A DNA stretch of 64,000 bases from Fragilariopsis cylindrus CCMP1102 (GCA_900095095.1 FMBT01000467.1:1-64000), one strand, 5' to 3'. Numbered from the stretch's first letter, positions 51,920 through 63,484 are shown. Made by a program: numbers and translations. The notes: generated by a model not told the origin, from the letters alone.

Positions 51920-52957
51920 TATAATATAATATCAATATAATATTTTGATATATCATAAGAAAAATAACATGAAAAATAAATCCAAAGCATCATTATCGTT
52001 CCTTTAATACATTATTATTATTTTAGTAGAGTGTATGGAATGAAAAATAATAGTGACTATTTCTAAAGCCTCCAGAACACCCAAAGTAGTATGCCACAGT
52101 ATGCCACCCTACCGTTGATGTGCATCGGTTTCACCTGGCGCCGTACACTTAGTAATTGTGTTTGTAGTTTATATGAACCATATTGTTGTTGGGTTAAGTT
52201 GAGTTTCATAGTACTAGACTCCTCTTGAAAGTTTGCTAGAGAACAAATCTTGAAACTAGTTGTCGCTTTTAATACACATACACATACATTCAAATACATG
52301 CAAAACGAGAGAGAGATACAATAGAGAGAGGAGAGACAAACAATAATCCGAAATTATACATGATTAGTCAAATAACTAGTAAAAGTATGGTAGTTATTAA
52401 ATTTGCTAAGATGGGGAGTAAACGAGACGATTTGGCAGGAGTGTGAACCTCTACTAGAGTCAGGTCACTTCTATGCCTCTACTTCCATCGTGTTTTCATA
52501 TTAAAAAATAATTTTTTTTATTTGCTAAAAAAGAAAAAAAAGTTATTTTACTAAATTTATGTCATCCTAAAAATTAGTCACCGGATTTTTCAAATCACGA
52601 ATTCCCACAACTCCATTGGAATTTCTATTGAGTGTGGAACCTCCGATCAATCCCATCACAGACAGACCCCTTCGCGCACTGTGCAGTATGTAGTAGCACG
52701 AACGATTGAATTCTCGTCAATCACATTCATTCGAATAAATGAAATCAAGAAGTTGAATGTTCTGACATTCTTAAAAAGACTCATGGCGAAGACGAATTTC
52801 AAGTTGACCTGCAGTCGTATTATTTTAAACTGCGGCCATGGAAATACAATAATGGCTCTCTGTGCCCATAATCTTCTTGCCAGTTTTTGTGATCGTAATT
52901 ATTCCATATACCATAATCGCTCCACATTGACCTACACCAAATCTTCACACACTGACC
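51920..52957. other. Intergenic, about 1 kb
   Basis: AT-rich; contains GAGAGA tracts near 52307-52335. No supported gene. The last part may be the promoter of the gene at 52958 or 52988. Confidence 0.5.
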
Positions 52958-53416
52958 ATGTCTCCTATCACTATTACCGGTAACAGTATGCGCTTGTCAC
53001 GTGTTCTGTATCGCTTGGGCACAAGAAAATATTGCTCCATCTCTGCTTCGAATGTTGTGACGTTATCGCGTACTTCTGCTGCACCTCCAACTTCAATCAA
53101 CAGCATGAGCAATATTAACAAGACCGCTCAATTGCAGTTTTCCACCGATGCCAAGACAAACACCCTCGAGCAACACTTAGCGCAAGAAGCAAAGAAAGTA
53201 AGCATTAAATCCAGGAAAAAGCAGAAGGAAGATACTGGTGTTGTTTCGTCAAGCACTCCAGAACTACACGAAGAAGAGACGAACGAGACGACCGAGACGA
53301 ACGAGTCGAACGAGACGAACGAGATGGAAGAAGCCATTAAGAAACCCTACACCAATCAATTTGACGAAAGCGACGCGATCGAAGAGAAAAAACAAAGCCA
53401 ATTACGAAAATTTTGA
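52958..53416 (+). CDS. Small protein with mitochondrial-type presequence
   Basis: 152 codons from 52958, or from the internal ATG at 52988. MRLSRVLYRLGTRKYCSISA is basic, hydroxylated, free of acidic residues and amphipathic, as in mitochondrial presequences. The rest is hydrophilic and charged: QHLAQEAKKVSIKSRKKQKE, repeated ETNE/ESNE units (GACGAACGAGACG tandem repeats) and a Lys/Glu tail. No known domain. It may be the whole protein or a first exon. Existence is likely, function unknown. Confidence 0.5.
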   Translation: MSPITITGNSMRLSRVLYRLGTRKYCSISASNVVTLSRTSAAPPTSINSMSNINKTAQLQFSTDAKTNTLEQHLAQEAKKVSIKSRKKQKEDTGVVSSSTPELHEEETNETTETNESNETNEMEEAIKKPYTNQFDESDAIEEKKQSQLRKF

Positions 53417-53563
53417 CATGAATTTTCTTATCTAAAGAGCAGAACAATGCACTATTTGCGTCTCTCTTGTAGAGATCAAAGGCGATACTGCTCTGACATC
53501 GATATATAAATACATATATACATACATACATAGATACCTAAATACCTGAATATATTATAAATA

Positions 53564-53625
53564 CATACACACATACATACATACATACATACATAAATAA
53601 ATAAATACATACATACATACAGACA
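53564..53625. repeat. (TACA)n/(AATA)n microsatellite
   Basis: ACATACATACATACATACAT and AAATAAATAAATACATACAT runs in the 3' flank of the small protein gene. Confidence 0.85.
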
Positions 53626-54157
53626 TTAACACATAGGACATACATAATTCTTGATATGCTAGTAAATGAGTCTGGTCAATTAGGATGTACTAGCAATTCA
53701 GGAAATCTGAGATTCGGATATTGACAGAGGAGTTAGATGACCAAAAATATATCCACTTTGCTTGCAACGCGTCGCGTGACACGTGCCTGCTTGGAGCGAC
53801 TGACTCGCTGACTAATCCTTCCGATTACATTCCGATTACCGCCAATCTTGAAAATAAGACATGATACTGTATCTTTATTATTTTCATATTCGCTCACCAT
53901 CATCGCTTATTCTTACTTTACTACTATTTCTCTTCTATTCTGAGGTGCAAACACCACCAGCCAGATTCGAAGGAGGAGAGAAGAGTATTATGAACAAACG
54001 AGGAAGAAGACAGTGACTGCTTTAATCCTACACAGTCAGTATACTCAACGTTACTCTGTCGTTTTCTATATAGCTCATACTCATACTGTATGTAAGGCTG
54101 ACAACGAACGGACTGACAAGCAAGGGAAGGAAAGAATAATACTATACTGTACAAGCA
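53626..54157. other. Intergenic, FEX promoter side
   Basis: No gene supported. It should hold the promoter and leader of the fluoride exporter gene. Confidence 0.45.
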
Positions 54158-56581
54158 ATGATGCCTAATATTGTTATGACGGATATCAACAAAGAAGGCA
54201 ATAATTCGTTTACATCTGCTTTGACCGGTGTTACTGATCGCGACGTGGTTGCGGGTGCCACTAGTACAGACGGTATCGATAATACGGCAAGTGGTTTAAG
54301 TTCACCATCCGACGAACAAAAAGGAAAATATACTACTACTACTACTAGTAGTAGAACTGCAACATCACAATCACCAATGATGACAACCTTATTGACGACG
54401 ATATTATCGGACCAGGACCAGGAGCAGGAGCAGCAACATCATCAGCAGGAGAAAAAAAGTAGTAATAAACAGAGAGATGAAGGAGGAGAAGGAGAAAATA
54501 CATTACTATATCATTCTATCCCTGAATCTGGAAACGCATTGAATGTGGGATACAATGCTAATGATAATCCTACTCTCATCCCCAATAACGATAGCAATAC
54601 CAATACCAATAAAAGAGTTACCACCACCGCCACCACCACCACGAGTAACAACAACAATAACGATCATCTGCAGACTCAATATTCAGGATCGTATGTGACG
54701 GCAATGGAACAAGAACAAAATGAACGATCGAATCAGCGTCAGCATCAGCATCAGCATCAGCATCAGCATCAGCATCAGCATCAGCATCAGCAACCATTCG
54801 AGACAGATAACAATGGGGATGGTATTTCATCATCAGAGTCGTTTGTTGATACATTAAAACAAGCTGCATCTAATACAACTAATAGTGTTATTTGGTGGAC
54901 TATGGGTCATACATCACAACGAAGAAAAGTATTTGTACAGGCATGTTATCTTGGTATTGGTGCTATATTTGGTACATTATTACGATTAATATTAGCACAA
55001 TTATTTGGACAGGCATGTTCTAATCCAGGAACGATTGGATATATCAATGATGAAGCTGTTCTATGTGTCACAAGTAATGGCGAGACAACACAAAATGAAG
55101 GTATTATATTTGCAGATCTGCCAGCAAATTTACTGGGTTCTTTTATTATGGGTCTATTACAAGATGGAACATCATTGGGACTTGCTATTGATATGCCAAT
55201 TGCATTTGTTAAACCAACAAATATATTTCAATCGTATGATATATGGCATTTAGCATTAAAGACTGGATTTTGTGGCTCGTTAACAACATTCTCAGCATGG
55301 AATTCAGAAATGGTTATTTTATTAGTTGGTAATCATACAGGTGGAATGTCCAATCGTCCTAGTATGGTCTGGAAGGCATTATTTGGATACGTAATTGGTA
55401 TAGAAACAGCTATTGGTTCATACGTATTCGGACGGACTGTAGCATGGTGGTTCCATCGTTGGATGAATCCACAATTAGCATCCGAACAAAGAGAAATGAA
55501 TATCCGTGAAAAGAAACACGGGATTGTTATTAATCGTACATTACCTATACTGGAACGTCAATACTTACATGGATTATTTGAAAATAATAGTCATAATAAT
55601 AATAACAGCAGCAACATTAACAATAATGGTAGTAATGGTGCAAGCAATTTATTATCAGCATCAGCATCGTCATCGTATGCACTGTCACCAACATCTACGT
55701 TGACACAGGAAGAAATAGAACCATTATATCGTTGGAGAGAATCAACACTTATTGCACGACGAGTTGAAAGTGGTGATGAAATAAACAAAAAATTAGTTGA
55801 ATTAGAAACTTCCTTAATTGTTCGAAAGGAATCTATTACACACGAACAACTCGATACGGCATTATATTATGATTGGGATATAGATGCATTACAAAATTGG
55901 TTAACAAAACGAAATAAATATTACAATCATCAAGATATTAACGAATCATCCTCATCATTGCCGTCCTCATCATCAGTACCAGTATCAATATCAATATCAT
56001 TAACTCCCGCTGGTATCTCAAAGACAATGTCAGAAGATGATACAGTTTGGTATGCTGCACCCGTTGCATTTATGTTATTGATGTTATGTTTAATTATTTT
56101 ACTTAACCTGATGATGTATTGGGATGGAAAAACTTCCTATGATATTACCTATCGTACTATGGCTTACTCGATGTTATTTGCTCCACCCGGTGCATTACTA
56201 CGATGGAAATTATCAGGATGGAATGGTCAACTTGGATCATTAATACCAATACCAAGATTAGTACGTTGGAAATGGTTACCGGTAGGAACATTAGCAGCAA
56301 ATGTTTTAGGTGCGATGATTAGTATTTCCATGATTGGTTGGGAATACAATATAACAGCAGCCGGTAGTAGTGGTGGATTCACCAGTAGCAGCTTTTGGGG
56401 AATCGCAACGATCCGTGCAATTAAAATTGGATTTTCTGGTTGCTTATCTACAGTTTCTACATTCGTATCAGAAGTTCATAAACTAACACAAATTCGACAA
56501 GATCGTGGTTACAAGTATATCCTTATTACACTTGTTTTGTCTGCAGTTTCGGCTATGATCCTTTTCATTGTCATTGTATAA
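54158..56581 (+). CDS. FEX1: Fluoride exporter FEX/CrcB, two-domain
   Basis: 807 codons. Residues 1-230 are disordered, with Thr/Asn runs and a His-Gln repeat (QHQHQHQHQHQ) encoded by CAGCAT units. The first CrcB domain starts about residue 263: YLGIGAIFGTLLRLILAQLF, ADLPANLLGSFIMGLLQDG (the conserved Asn) and KTGFCGSLTTFSAWNSEM (GxxGxLTTFS). A linker of about 200 residues follows. The second domain, about 635-807, has FAPPGALLRWKLSGW, VGTLAANVLGAMISISM and KIGFSGCLSTVSTFVSEVHK. In fungi and plants FEX likewise joins two CrcB halves and expels fluoride across the plasma membrane. Conserved Asn and Phe/Thr-Ser residues are present in both halves. The charged linker and acidic, His-rich N-terminus are extra. 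Confidence 0.92.
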   Translation: MMPNIVMTDINKEGNNSFTSALTGVTDRDVVAGATSTDGIDNTASGLSSPSDEQKGKYTTTTTSSRTATSQSPMMTTLLTTILSDQDQEQEQQHHQQEKKSSNKQRDEGGEGENTLLYHSIPESGNALNVGYNANDNPTLIPNNDSNTNTNKRVTTTATTTTSNNNNNDHLQTQYSGSYVTAMEQEQNERSNQRQHQHQHQHQHQHQHQHQQPFETDNNGDGISSSESFVDTLKQAASNTTNSVIWWTMGHTSQRRKVFVQACYLGIGAIFGTLLRLILAQLFGQACSNPGTIGYINDEAVLCVTSNGETTQNEGIIFADLPANLLGSFIMGLLQDGTSLGLAIDMPIAFVKPTNIFQSYDIWHLALKTGFCGSLTTFSAWNSEMVILLVGNHTGGMSNRPSMVWKALFGYVIGIETAIGSYVFGRTVAWWFHRWMNPQLASEQREMNIREKKHGIVINRTLPILERQYLHGLFENNSHNNNNSSNINNNGSNGASNLLSASASSSYALSPTSTLTQEEIEPLYRWRESTLIARRVESGDEINKKLVELETSLIVRKESITHEQLDTALYYDWDIDALQNWLTKRNKYYNHQDINESSSSLPSSSSVPVSISISLTPAGISKTMSEDDTVWYAAPVAFMLLMLCLIILLNLMMYWDGKTSYDITYRTMAYSMLFAPPGALLRWKLSGWNGQLGSLIPIPRLVRWKWLPVGTLAANVLGAMISISMIGWEYNITAAGSSGGFTSSSFWGIATIRAIKIGFSGCLSTVSTFVSEVHKLTQIRQDRGYKYILITLVLSAVSAMILFIVIV

Positions 56582-57543
56582 AAATATTTGACATGATTAT
56601 CTTAATTTTCGTAGTTAAAGTTCAAGAACTGTACTGTAATAGTAGGACCTAAGCATTGTTTTTCTAGTAGTTAAGTTTCTTCTTCTTTCAGTACACATTT
56701 ATTCAGTTATAGAGTTTCATCATCGCCTACAATTTAAAAGTTCTAGTTGCCACGAGAAAATTGAGCTACTGTAAAATAGAATTGGTCGGTTAGAAAAAAT
56801 AAGATAAAACGTCCTCTACCAGTTGCATAAGTTAATACCAGTATAGAGGATCGGATTTTGCCTATGTAAGTAGTTCCATCACTTCTTACCGCAATAGATA
56901 TCAATGGGTTGTTTGGCATTCCTTCATGAGTGTATACAATGAGTAGTGAAAAGAAGGCATCAGCATCAAGTACAGTATAGTATATGTTTCAGCTATTTAA
57001 CCCCCTATATTCCTTTTCTGGGACAAAAGTTATGAATTAAAAACAAAAATTCCTTTGCTGTCTAGTCTGATCCTGTTGTACTTGAAGTAGTAAGTGCTCT
57101 TGATAAAGCTCAACTCATACTGTAGCATACTATTTATATTGCTGCTGCTGCTTATAATAGTAATAACAACACTTTTTTCTATGTTTTTCTTCTTACAGTG
57201 AGTATCTTGAATGAATGAATCTACTGCTTCTGCCTGTAAGTAACAATCGGATTATGTACAAATTATACGCGTTGTCTACTACAAATATGGTCCTGCGCTG
57301 TACAATGAATGTACACACACGCAATAACAAGAAACAAAAAAACTCAAACAGGTAATTTGACACAACATAATAGAATCATCAAACAATCAAGCATCCAAGC
57401 ATCCAAACAGGTCTATTGATGGAGTATTATTTTATAGCTCACTACAACCATACAAATTAACCAAGCAGTCTAAATACCCAAAGTCTACGGAACGAAAAAT
57501 TGAACTAAACTGAACTGAACTGAATTGAACTGAATTGAATAGA
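56582..57543. other. Intergenic, about 1 kb
   Basis: No supported gene. The segment before 57544 carries ACTGAACTGAACTGAATTG-type short tandem repeats (57505-57540) immediately upstream of the ATG. Confidence 0.5.
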
Positions 57544-59605
57544 ATGGTGCTACCCGATAATACCGATGATCCAGCAGCTGCACCTTATTCATCGTCGTCG
57601 TCGAGGTCTAGTAATACTAATAAGATGACGACGTGGAGGGATAATGTATCCAAACAAAAGGTGGAAGATCATGCTACGAAATATTACTTACAATCATCGA
57701 TGCCAAAAGATTTTGTGTATACAGAGGAAGAAAAAGGTTTATTACAAATGTACGATACCACAAAAATATTTGAAAGAGAGGTAATGCGATTAAAGGAAAA
57801 AAAAAGCACGAGAACATATCTACGCCGCTACGTCAGCAACAGCAGCATCATCAGCTGGTATTGACGACGACGACGACGACGATGACAATGAACAAAACGC
57901 TAACAACAATCCTGCTGTCGCAAAAAAGAAGAAACGAAAAAAGAAAGCCGCTTCTGGTACTACCGTCCCTGGAATGAATGATGTTGACGCAATGTTGTCT
58001 TCATCCGAAGAAGAAGAAGATGATGATGACCTCGATAGCGACGATGACGATAACAACAACAAAAAGAAATATTCAGCGGAAGATAAATTAAAGGCTCTTC
58101 GTAAAGAGATAGAAGGAAAGAAACTAGCAAAGTTACAAGAAAATGATGCTAGAGCGACAGAAGAACGAATGAGGGATGAATTATTAGCAAAGAATAATGA
58201 TGATATGGATGGTGTATCACAACCATTATTAAAACGGAAAAAATTCAACGACGATGGTGGATCATCTACACTATCACCAACACGCGATGGACAGGGTAGT
58301 GGTGTTCCATCTCTACTATCCAAGATGATACCAAAACAAACCCCACCACATGAATTTTCTGAAAAGTTGGAATTCGTACCATGGAAGGGTAAAATATTAT
58401 TTCCTATCTCGCCGGACGATGAACCCAAATGGACACCAGCATTAGATTATCGACCAAAAAATCCCAATGATGGTGCATTCTTAGTGGCATTAGAAGATTT
58501 TGATATCACCAAGGCTGTGAATGGAGAAGGTCCGAATACGATAGCAATTAAATTCCAAGGTCCGATCGATTCTAAACGATTTAGTTTTAATATTGCCGGT
58601 CCGAATCATAATGATTTTGATTCGGTATTATTTCATTTTAATCCTCGGCCACGTGAAAAGGTAAGAAAATAACAATAGGATTACTACTAGTATTACATTA
58701 TAGCCTACTGTATTATATTGAATTGTATTGTGGCTTGATATACTACTGTCTCTGTAAATGCTAACCCTACAATGTCATATTTTCTTTGTGTTATGTTTTT
58801 CTCCTCACTTTAAACATCCTTCATTGCGAAAATTCAACTATTACAGGGTGGTCTAATCCTTGTAAATGACAAACAGAAGGGTGTTTGGGGAAGGTACGTT
58901 TTGTTTTTAATTCGTTCTCATTTTTTTGGGTTTCAAGAAACCAATAACTTAGTTGGGCTAAAAAATCAATTGTTTTTTTTTTCTTTTTCTTTGTTCCCTC
59001 GTAGAGCCGTGCAACTTCCTTTGTCAGAAGCTCCACTCATGTTTGGTCAGTCTTCCGCTACACTAATTGTACAAATCAACGGTGATGGATTTGATGTGTT
59101 CGTTGAAAATAAACACATAGCACGGTTAGAACACCGTGTTGAACTGCCCTCCCGACCTTGTAACTTGTTTCTGCAATTTCCAACTTGCGACGACTCAAGA
59201 AGACCAGAAAATTGGATTGTTTACAAGACCTGGTGGGGAAATAAGGAACTAATGGCGAAAGAAGATATTTCGAATGTTGCTGGTGTTAACGCCTACGATT
59301 CGGTCCATCCAAAGAAACTATTTATTAGTGGTCTTAAAAAGCTCAGAACGGACCAACAAATCGAAATGCGTACAGCTACAATGGAGCGTGAATTTGGTAA
59401 ATATGGCGGTCCCCGGGGTGTACAAACTATCGTTCCGAAGTTTTCTCGGTACGCATTTATTGAATTTGAAACGGAACAACAATGTACCGTTGCTTTACAA
59501 CATTTGGGAAGTCAATACAAACTCAATCGTGCACGACGAACCAAACACGAAGCCCTCACAGAGGAACGTGCCGAAAAAGAAAGTGGCAAAACAAAAGGTT
59601 GGTAG
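57544..59605 (+). CDS. Galectin-domain protein with C-terminal RRM
   Basis: Exons 57544-58660, 58847-58893 and 59005-59605; introns 58661-58846 (GTAAGA...ACAG) and 58894-59004 (GTACGT...GTAG). About 587 residues. N-terminal helical part: KMTTWRDNVSKQKVEDHATK and EEEKGLLQMYDTTKIFEREV. One extra A in a run of nine near 57800 breaks the frame before an Asp-rich stretch, KKKKRKKKAASG and a coiled coil. The galectin-like beta-sandwich follows: SFNIAGPNHNDFDSVLFHFN-PRP, LILVNDKQKGVWGRAVQLPL, LMFGQSSATLIVQINGDGFD and HIARLEHRVELPS, keeping the HxNPR...N...W pattern of the sugar site. The end is an RRM: KKLFISGLKKLRTDQQIEMR and SRYAFIEFETEQQCTVALQH. Fusion of a galectin fold with an RNA-binding domain suggests a nuclear or RNP role rather than secretion; no signal peptide is seen. 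Confidence 0.8.
58661..58846 (+). other. Intron in galectin-RRM gene
   Basis: GTAAGAAAAT donor directly after CGTGAAAAG, acceptor TATTACAG. Phase 0. Confidence 0.8.
58894..59004 (+). other. Intron in galectin-RRM gene
   Basis: GTACGTTTTG donor, CCCTCGTAG acceptor. It leaves a 47-bp exon (58847-58893) between the two introns; joined codons read VWGRAVQ. Confidence 0.8.
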
Positions 59606-60130
59606 CATCACTGTAGAGGGTGCGGTGGGGACGACGACGAGACCCATATAAATCGAACGCAGCAGTTGGTCACCGACCTCGTTTATTATTATACGAATGG
59701 GAAACAATACAGCTTATAAGTCACGGTGATGAAAATGTAATGGTAGTATCGAATCTATTCCTTACGAATAGATGATATATTGGTACTACTGTGCTAAATT
59801 TAAATACGAAAACTACTGTATGATAATAATAGTTCTCATTAACTTCTAGGGTATGAAGAGCCCATTTTAAAAACATGTATTGTAGCGTTATTTTATCAAA
59901 TCATCAAATTACTACTATGTAATATGAATCGATTTGTTCTCTACTTTCATTTTTTCACATAGGATAATTTTGGTATCGTCGACACTACTACTAGTAGTTC
60001 TTCCTCTGTACTTAACATGACCCGAAAGAATTTACACCCAGTTCTTTTTTTATAATACATATCCCTGCCTTTCGATCCCTTCACAACAACAAATAACAGT
60101 TTTAACAGCGCCCATTTTCATTTGTCAAGC
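59606..60130. other. 3' intergenic between convergent genes
   Basis: No gene. It holds the 3' ends of the galectin-RRM and PWWP-like genes. Confidence 0.5.
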
Positions 60131-61903
60131 CTAGTCCAACAATCCCAATTTTTTGCGATTCTTGAAGTAGTTATTATCCACGCAATATTGAATAACTTCG
60201 GCTTCTTCATAAAAAAAATCTTTACACCACTCTCCTCCTTGTTTCTCCGATTTGCAGTGTGGTAGAATGTAGTTGTAAGCTCCATTCAGTCCTACCCCAT
60301 TCTTGTAACCCCAATCTAATCGTTTCACCAATTTACCGATCAAGGATTTGAAGGTATAAAAGTCTTCTTCTTCTTCCGTCTTGAAAGACCAGTGTTTCCT
60401 TTTCTTCTTGAGTAATTCGACGTCGTCTCCACTGAATCGACGGGTTCTCTTTGGTAGCTGTTTACTGGAGAGAGGCGTCACGGTGGTACTGCCATTGTTA
60501 CCACCGCGGCTTTTGTTACCACCGCGAACCAATTTCTTGGGTGTGATCGTGGCTTTCGATTTTGGTGTCTTCTTTTCTTCTTGCCAACCGTAGGTTTCCA
60601 TCAAAAATTTATGGAAACTTGTTTTGTCAAGGAAGTAGTCCTTTCCTTTATCAAAGGGTCTCCTTTTGATATCGTCATATCCAACCTTCGGACTCAAATA
60701 CAAATTATGGTGCGTATCGATTGTCCATCCCATGAGTTCCAGTTTGTTTTGAACTATTTCTAGTGCATCATCAGGACATATTGTTGGATCTTTATCCTTT
60801 TCTTCATCCTCCGATTTAGAAGACGGGGTGGTGTGTGATTCCCCGTCTTCATTTCCGTGTGACGAAGGAGAAGTACACGACCCTTCCGACGAAAATGTAA
60901 CCACAGTAGATGAGGATTTCATAGTATCGTTCTCGTTTTCATTTTCATTTTCACTGTCTTCTTCAGGTCCTTCGTCGATTACTTTTTGCGTATCACTATC
61001 CATGGCATGGTCTTCGTGCTCATTCTGTTTCTCAGGGTCTTCTTCGATTCGTTCTTGCCTATCACTATCGTCGTCGTTAGAAAAATCGGCAGCCCTGGTA
61101 ACCTCAGCAACTGGCTCATCATTGTTAATATTAGTGACATTAGAAGTTGTCACAACAGCCAACGACGTATCAGATAGTTTCTTAATGGAAGGGGACAATT
61201 TAGCAAGTTCAGCACGAGCAATATCTCGAAAGTCTGATCGAAGAGTTTTATTCGGTGCAATCATACCGCCCATTCGTTGAGTAGCCGCCATGTCAAGTGC
61301 GAGCATGTAGTTCATGTAGAGTTCATCGTCGATGATTGTGGTTGTGGTTGCGATGTCGTTCGATACAGCGACGGCAAAAGCTTTCGGATCCATCTGTCGT
61401 AGGCGCTCTTCCGAAGACAATGCGGTAAAAGGCATGTAGTCCGTAGCTTGATAGGATTCGAGGATTTGGGTAATACGAGAGATAGTTTCTTCGTCTTCAT
61501 CTTCTGATAAATTAACAACTTCCATGTAGTCTTGAATTGATCGGCCCAAAAGTCTTGCAACCATTACAGGTCTTCGTTGAAGCATATTTGCAAAGATTCG
61601 TGTTAATATCAACCGTCTTGTTTCGAGGGCAACTTCATTCTGCTTCTTCTTGTCATCGTGGATTATTGCCAATTCGTCTTCAAAAAATTCTTGAAAGTCC
61701 TCGTATTCGTTGAAGAGTAGACACGGCCACCACAATGGATGATCAATAGTAGATAACGGTGATGCGGATGATGTCAACGAAACTTTAGGAACGATTTTCA
61801 CCCACTGAAGTTGATCCAGTGCGGCGCTTGGGAGATCAGTAGTCGTCATTGTTTGCTGTTGCGACGATAACGATAACGATGAAGATGAAGATGAAGATGA
61901 CAT
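60131..61903 (-). CDS. PWWP-like nuclear protein, unknown function
   Basis: 590 codons. After a Ser run, residues 34-70 read WVKIVPKVSLTSS...HPLWWPCLLFNEYEDF. The W-x-K and PLWWPCLLF positions match the start of a PWWP (chromatin-reading, Royal family) domain. A helical region with RRLILTRIFANMLQRRPVMV and LLGRSIQDYMEVVNLSEDED follows, then a long acidic disordered part (residues about 260-375, with ENENENEND). Two repeat-like C-terminal segments, NKLELMGWTIDTHHNLYLSP and KLVKRLDWGYKNGVGLNGAY, carry the (M/L)-x-W-x...Y pattern of small diatom nuclear modules. Lys/Arg patches (KKKRKHWSFK) may be nuclear signals. Likely nuclear and chromatin-linked; no enzyme motif. Confidence 0.75.
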   Translation of the reverse strand: MSSSSSSSSLSLSSQQQTMTTTDLPSAALDQLQWVKIVPKVSLTSSASPLSTIDHPLWWPCLLFNEYEDFQEFFEDELAIIHDDKKKQNEVALETRRLILTRIFANMLQRRPVMVARLLGRSIQDYMEVVNLSEDEDEETISRITQILESYQATDYMPFTALSSEERLRQMDPKAFAVAVSNDIATTTTIIDDELYMNYMLALDMAATQRMGGMIAPNKTLRSDFRDIARAELAKLSPSIKKLSDTSLAVVTTSNVTNINNDEPVAEVTRAADFSNDDDSDRQERIEEDPEKQNEHEDHAMDSDTQKVIDEGPEEDSENENENENDTMKSSSTVVTFSSEGSCTSPSSHGNEDGESHTTPSSKSEDEEKDKDPTICPDDALEIVQNKLELMGWTIDTHHNLYLSPKVGYDDIKRRPFDKGKDYFLDKTSFHKFLMETYGWQEEKKTPKSKATITPKKLVRGGNKSRGGNNGSTTVTPLSSKQLPKRTRRFSGDDVELLKKKRKHWSFKTEEEEDFYTFKSLIGKLVKRLDWGYKNGVGLNGAYNYILPHCKSEKQGGEWCKDFFYEEAEVIQYCVDNNYFKNRKKLGLLD

Positions 61904-62848
61904 ATATAAGACCGTATTTTTGTGGTTCCTTTCTGTGTGTGTCGGGTCAATTCGTTCCTTTGTGGTGCTGTGTTATACGATACGGTAACGTGGGAGTAAG
62001 ATTTATGTGAAGTTAAATGTATATGTCCTGTGCCGGTACCGTGGAAAATCGGTAGGTGCAATTCAATACGTTAACTTAACAACGTTAGGGAAACCAAGAC
62101 AAAAGATTCCATATTTGCATGGACAATAATCATAATACTAAACAAAAATTGCGCCAAAAAGCAATGACGGAGATTTAATGCATTTTCCGCGCCTGCTACA
62201 TGTCGGTCTGACCTCTACCAGTCAATGATCTCTAACTTTTTATTCAAAACTTTTTGGCGCGAAACAATTGGAAATTTTCAAAAGAATTGAATTACTGTAG
62301 TAAGAACGTTAACGATATTCAGAAGCAAATATTACCTAAGGGGAGATCGACATCATCTATATATATTGTATACTATTCCTGGATTTTCGTTCTTATCGAT
62401 TTGGAGACAATGCGTCTAAATGGATGACACACAACCTCTATAGAGGGAGCCAGCTAAGCTGCAATGGGCTTCTAGACAACAAATAAATTGTTGGCCGTTC
62501 ACCTTGCTCAACCTATCGTGACGCAAGTTGACGAATGTGACAAAGAAAACTTGTTCAGCCATGAATTGCTCTTACAAGATATCTGCTTGCTACATTTCCC
62601 TAACAAGAAGGGGATGCATTTTTCATGGGCAGAACCGCTTGCTTGACCAAATCCGTCATCAATTCTAGCACAATCAGACCAGCTTTGATCCAAGTGGCTG
62701 ATACTGTTATGAGAATAAGAACATTAACAAAAGCAATTGCAAATAGTCAAGAACTTGCTGTTGATGGTCCTGGTGAAGCGAGTGCAACAAGCAACTTTCT
62801 CCATTGTTGATAGTCACCATCCAATAGTTACTTGTGATCTAAATAAAT
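61904..62848. other. Intergenic
   Basis: No confident gene. A plus-strand frame near 62625-62810 (SSTIRPALIQVADTVMRIRT, LTKAIANSQELAVDGPGEAS) is protein-like and may be an exon of the following degraded gene, but no start or splice sites could be fixed. Confidence 0.4.
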
Positions 62849-63484
62849 GTGTTTCAAAGACACAATCAATCAAAGAAAAAAGCTGAATTAGAATTTGAAG
62901 AAAGGCGCAGGGGAAAAAATAGGACAGGGGAAAAGAATAGAAGAGACAGAAAGCGACTGTTAAAGCAAAAACTTGAAGAAGAAATTATTGATTCAGGTAC
63001 CAAAAACAATAATGAAAGCAACAAAATTGTAGAGGATTCTGCATCACAAGACGAAATTGTATTAAGGACTAGTCAAGGAGGACCAAAGACTACCGGTCTC
63101 GATGACGAGGAATATCGTCATTGAATAAGAAGGCAAGGACTAGTCAAGGAGGATTAAAGACTACCGGTCTCGATGACTTGAAGGAAAAAGTGTCACCTGT
63201 TATAATATTACCATCGCCAAAGAAGAAGGCAAGGATTCTTGTTACTCCAGAAGCGCAATTGATCGATACTCCTCCGCTTGAGTTGAAGGCAAAGACGAAA
63301 ATGACTATACTCTGAATAATAGAGGTGTGGTAATCGTTGCCTATATGGGACCAACCCAAGTCCACAAAGAAGGATTATATCATCATAAATATATATGTCA
63401 TCATTCCAATGATATTCCAATGAAAAAATTATCCGCTATGAGTCTTTTTGAAGCTTATTTTTGTGGTGGGACATTATGGTGGTG
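62849..63484 (+). pseudogene. Degraded gene with basic coiled coil and tandem duplication
   Basis: The frame begins FQRHNQSKKKAELEFEERRR and continues as a basic helix (KNRRDRKRLLKQKLEEEIID), then RTSQGGPKTTGLDD. After a one-base break near 63118 the same motif returns as RTSQGGLKTTGLDD with LKEKVSPVIILPSPKKKARI. Another break near 63295 leads to TLNNRGVVIVAYMGPTQVHK and MKKLSAMSLFEAYFCGGTLW, ending at 63484. The repeated DNA segment ACTAGTCAAGGAGGA...CCGGTCTCGATGAC lies at 63069 and 63137. Family not recognised. Confidence 0.45.

Noticed and set aside
57820-58428. 202-codon minus-strand Ser-rich frame
   Set aside because: Antisense to the Asp/Glu-rich coding part of the galectin-RRM gene; Ser runs arise from GAC/GAT repeats.
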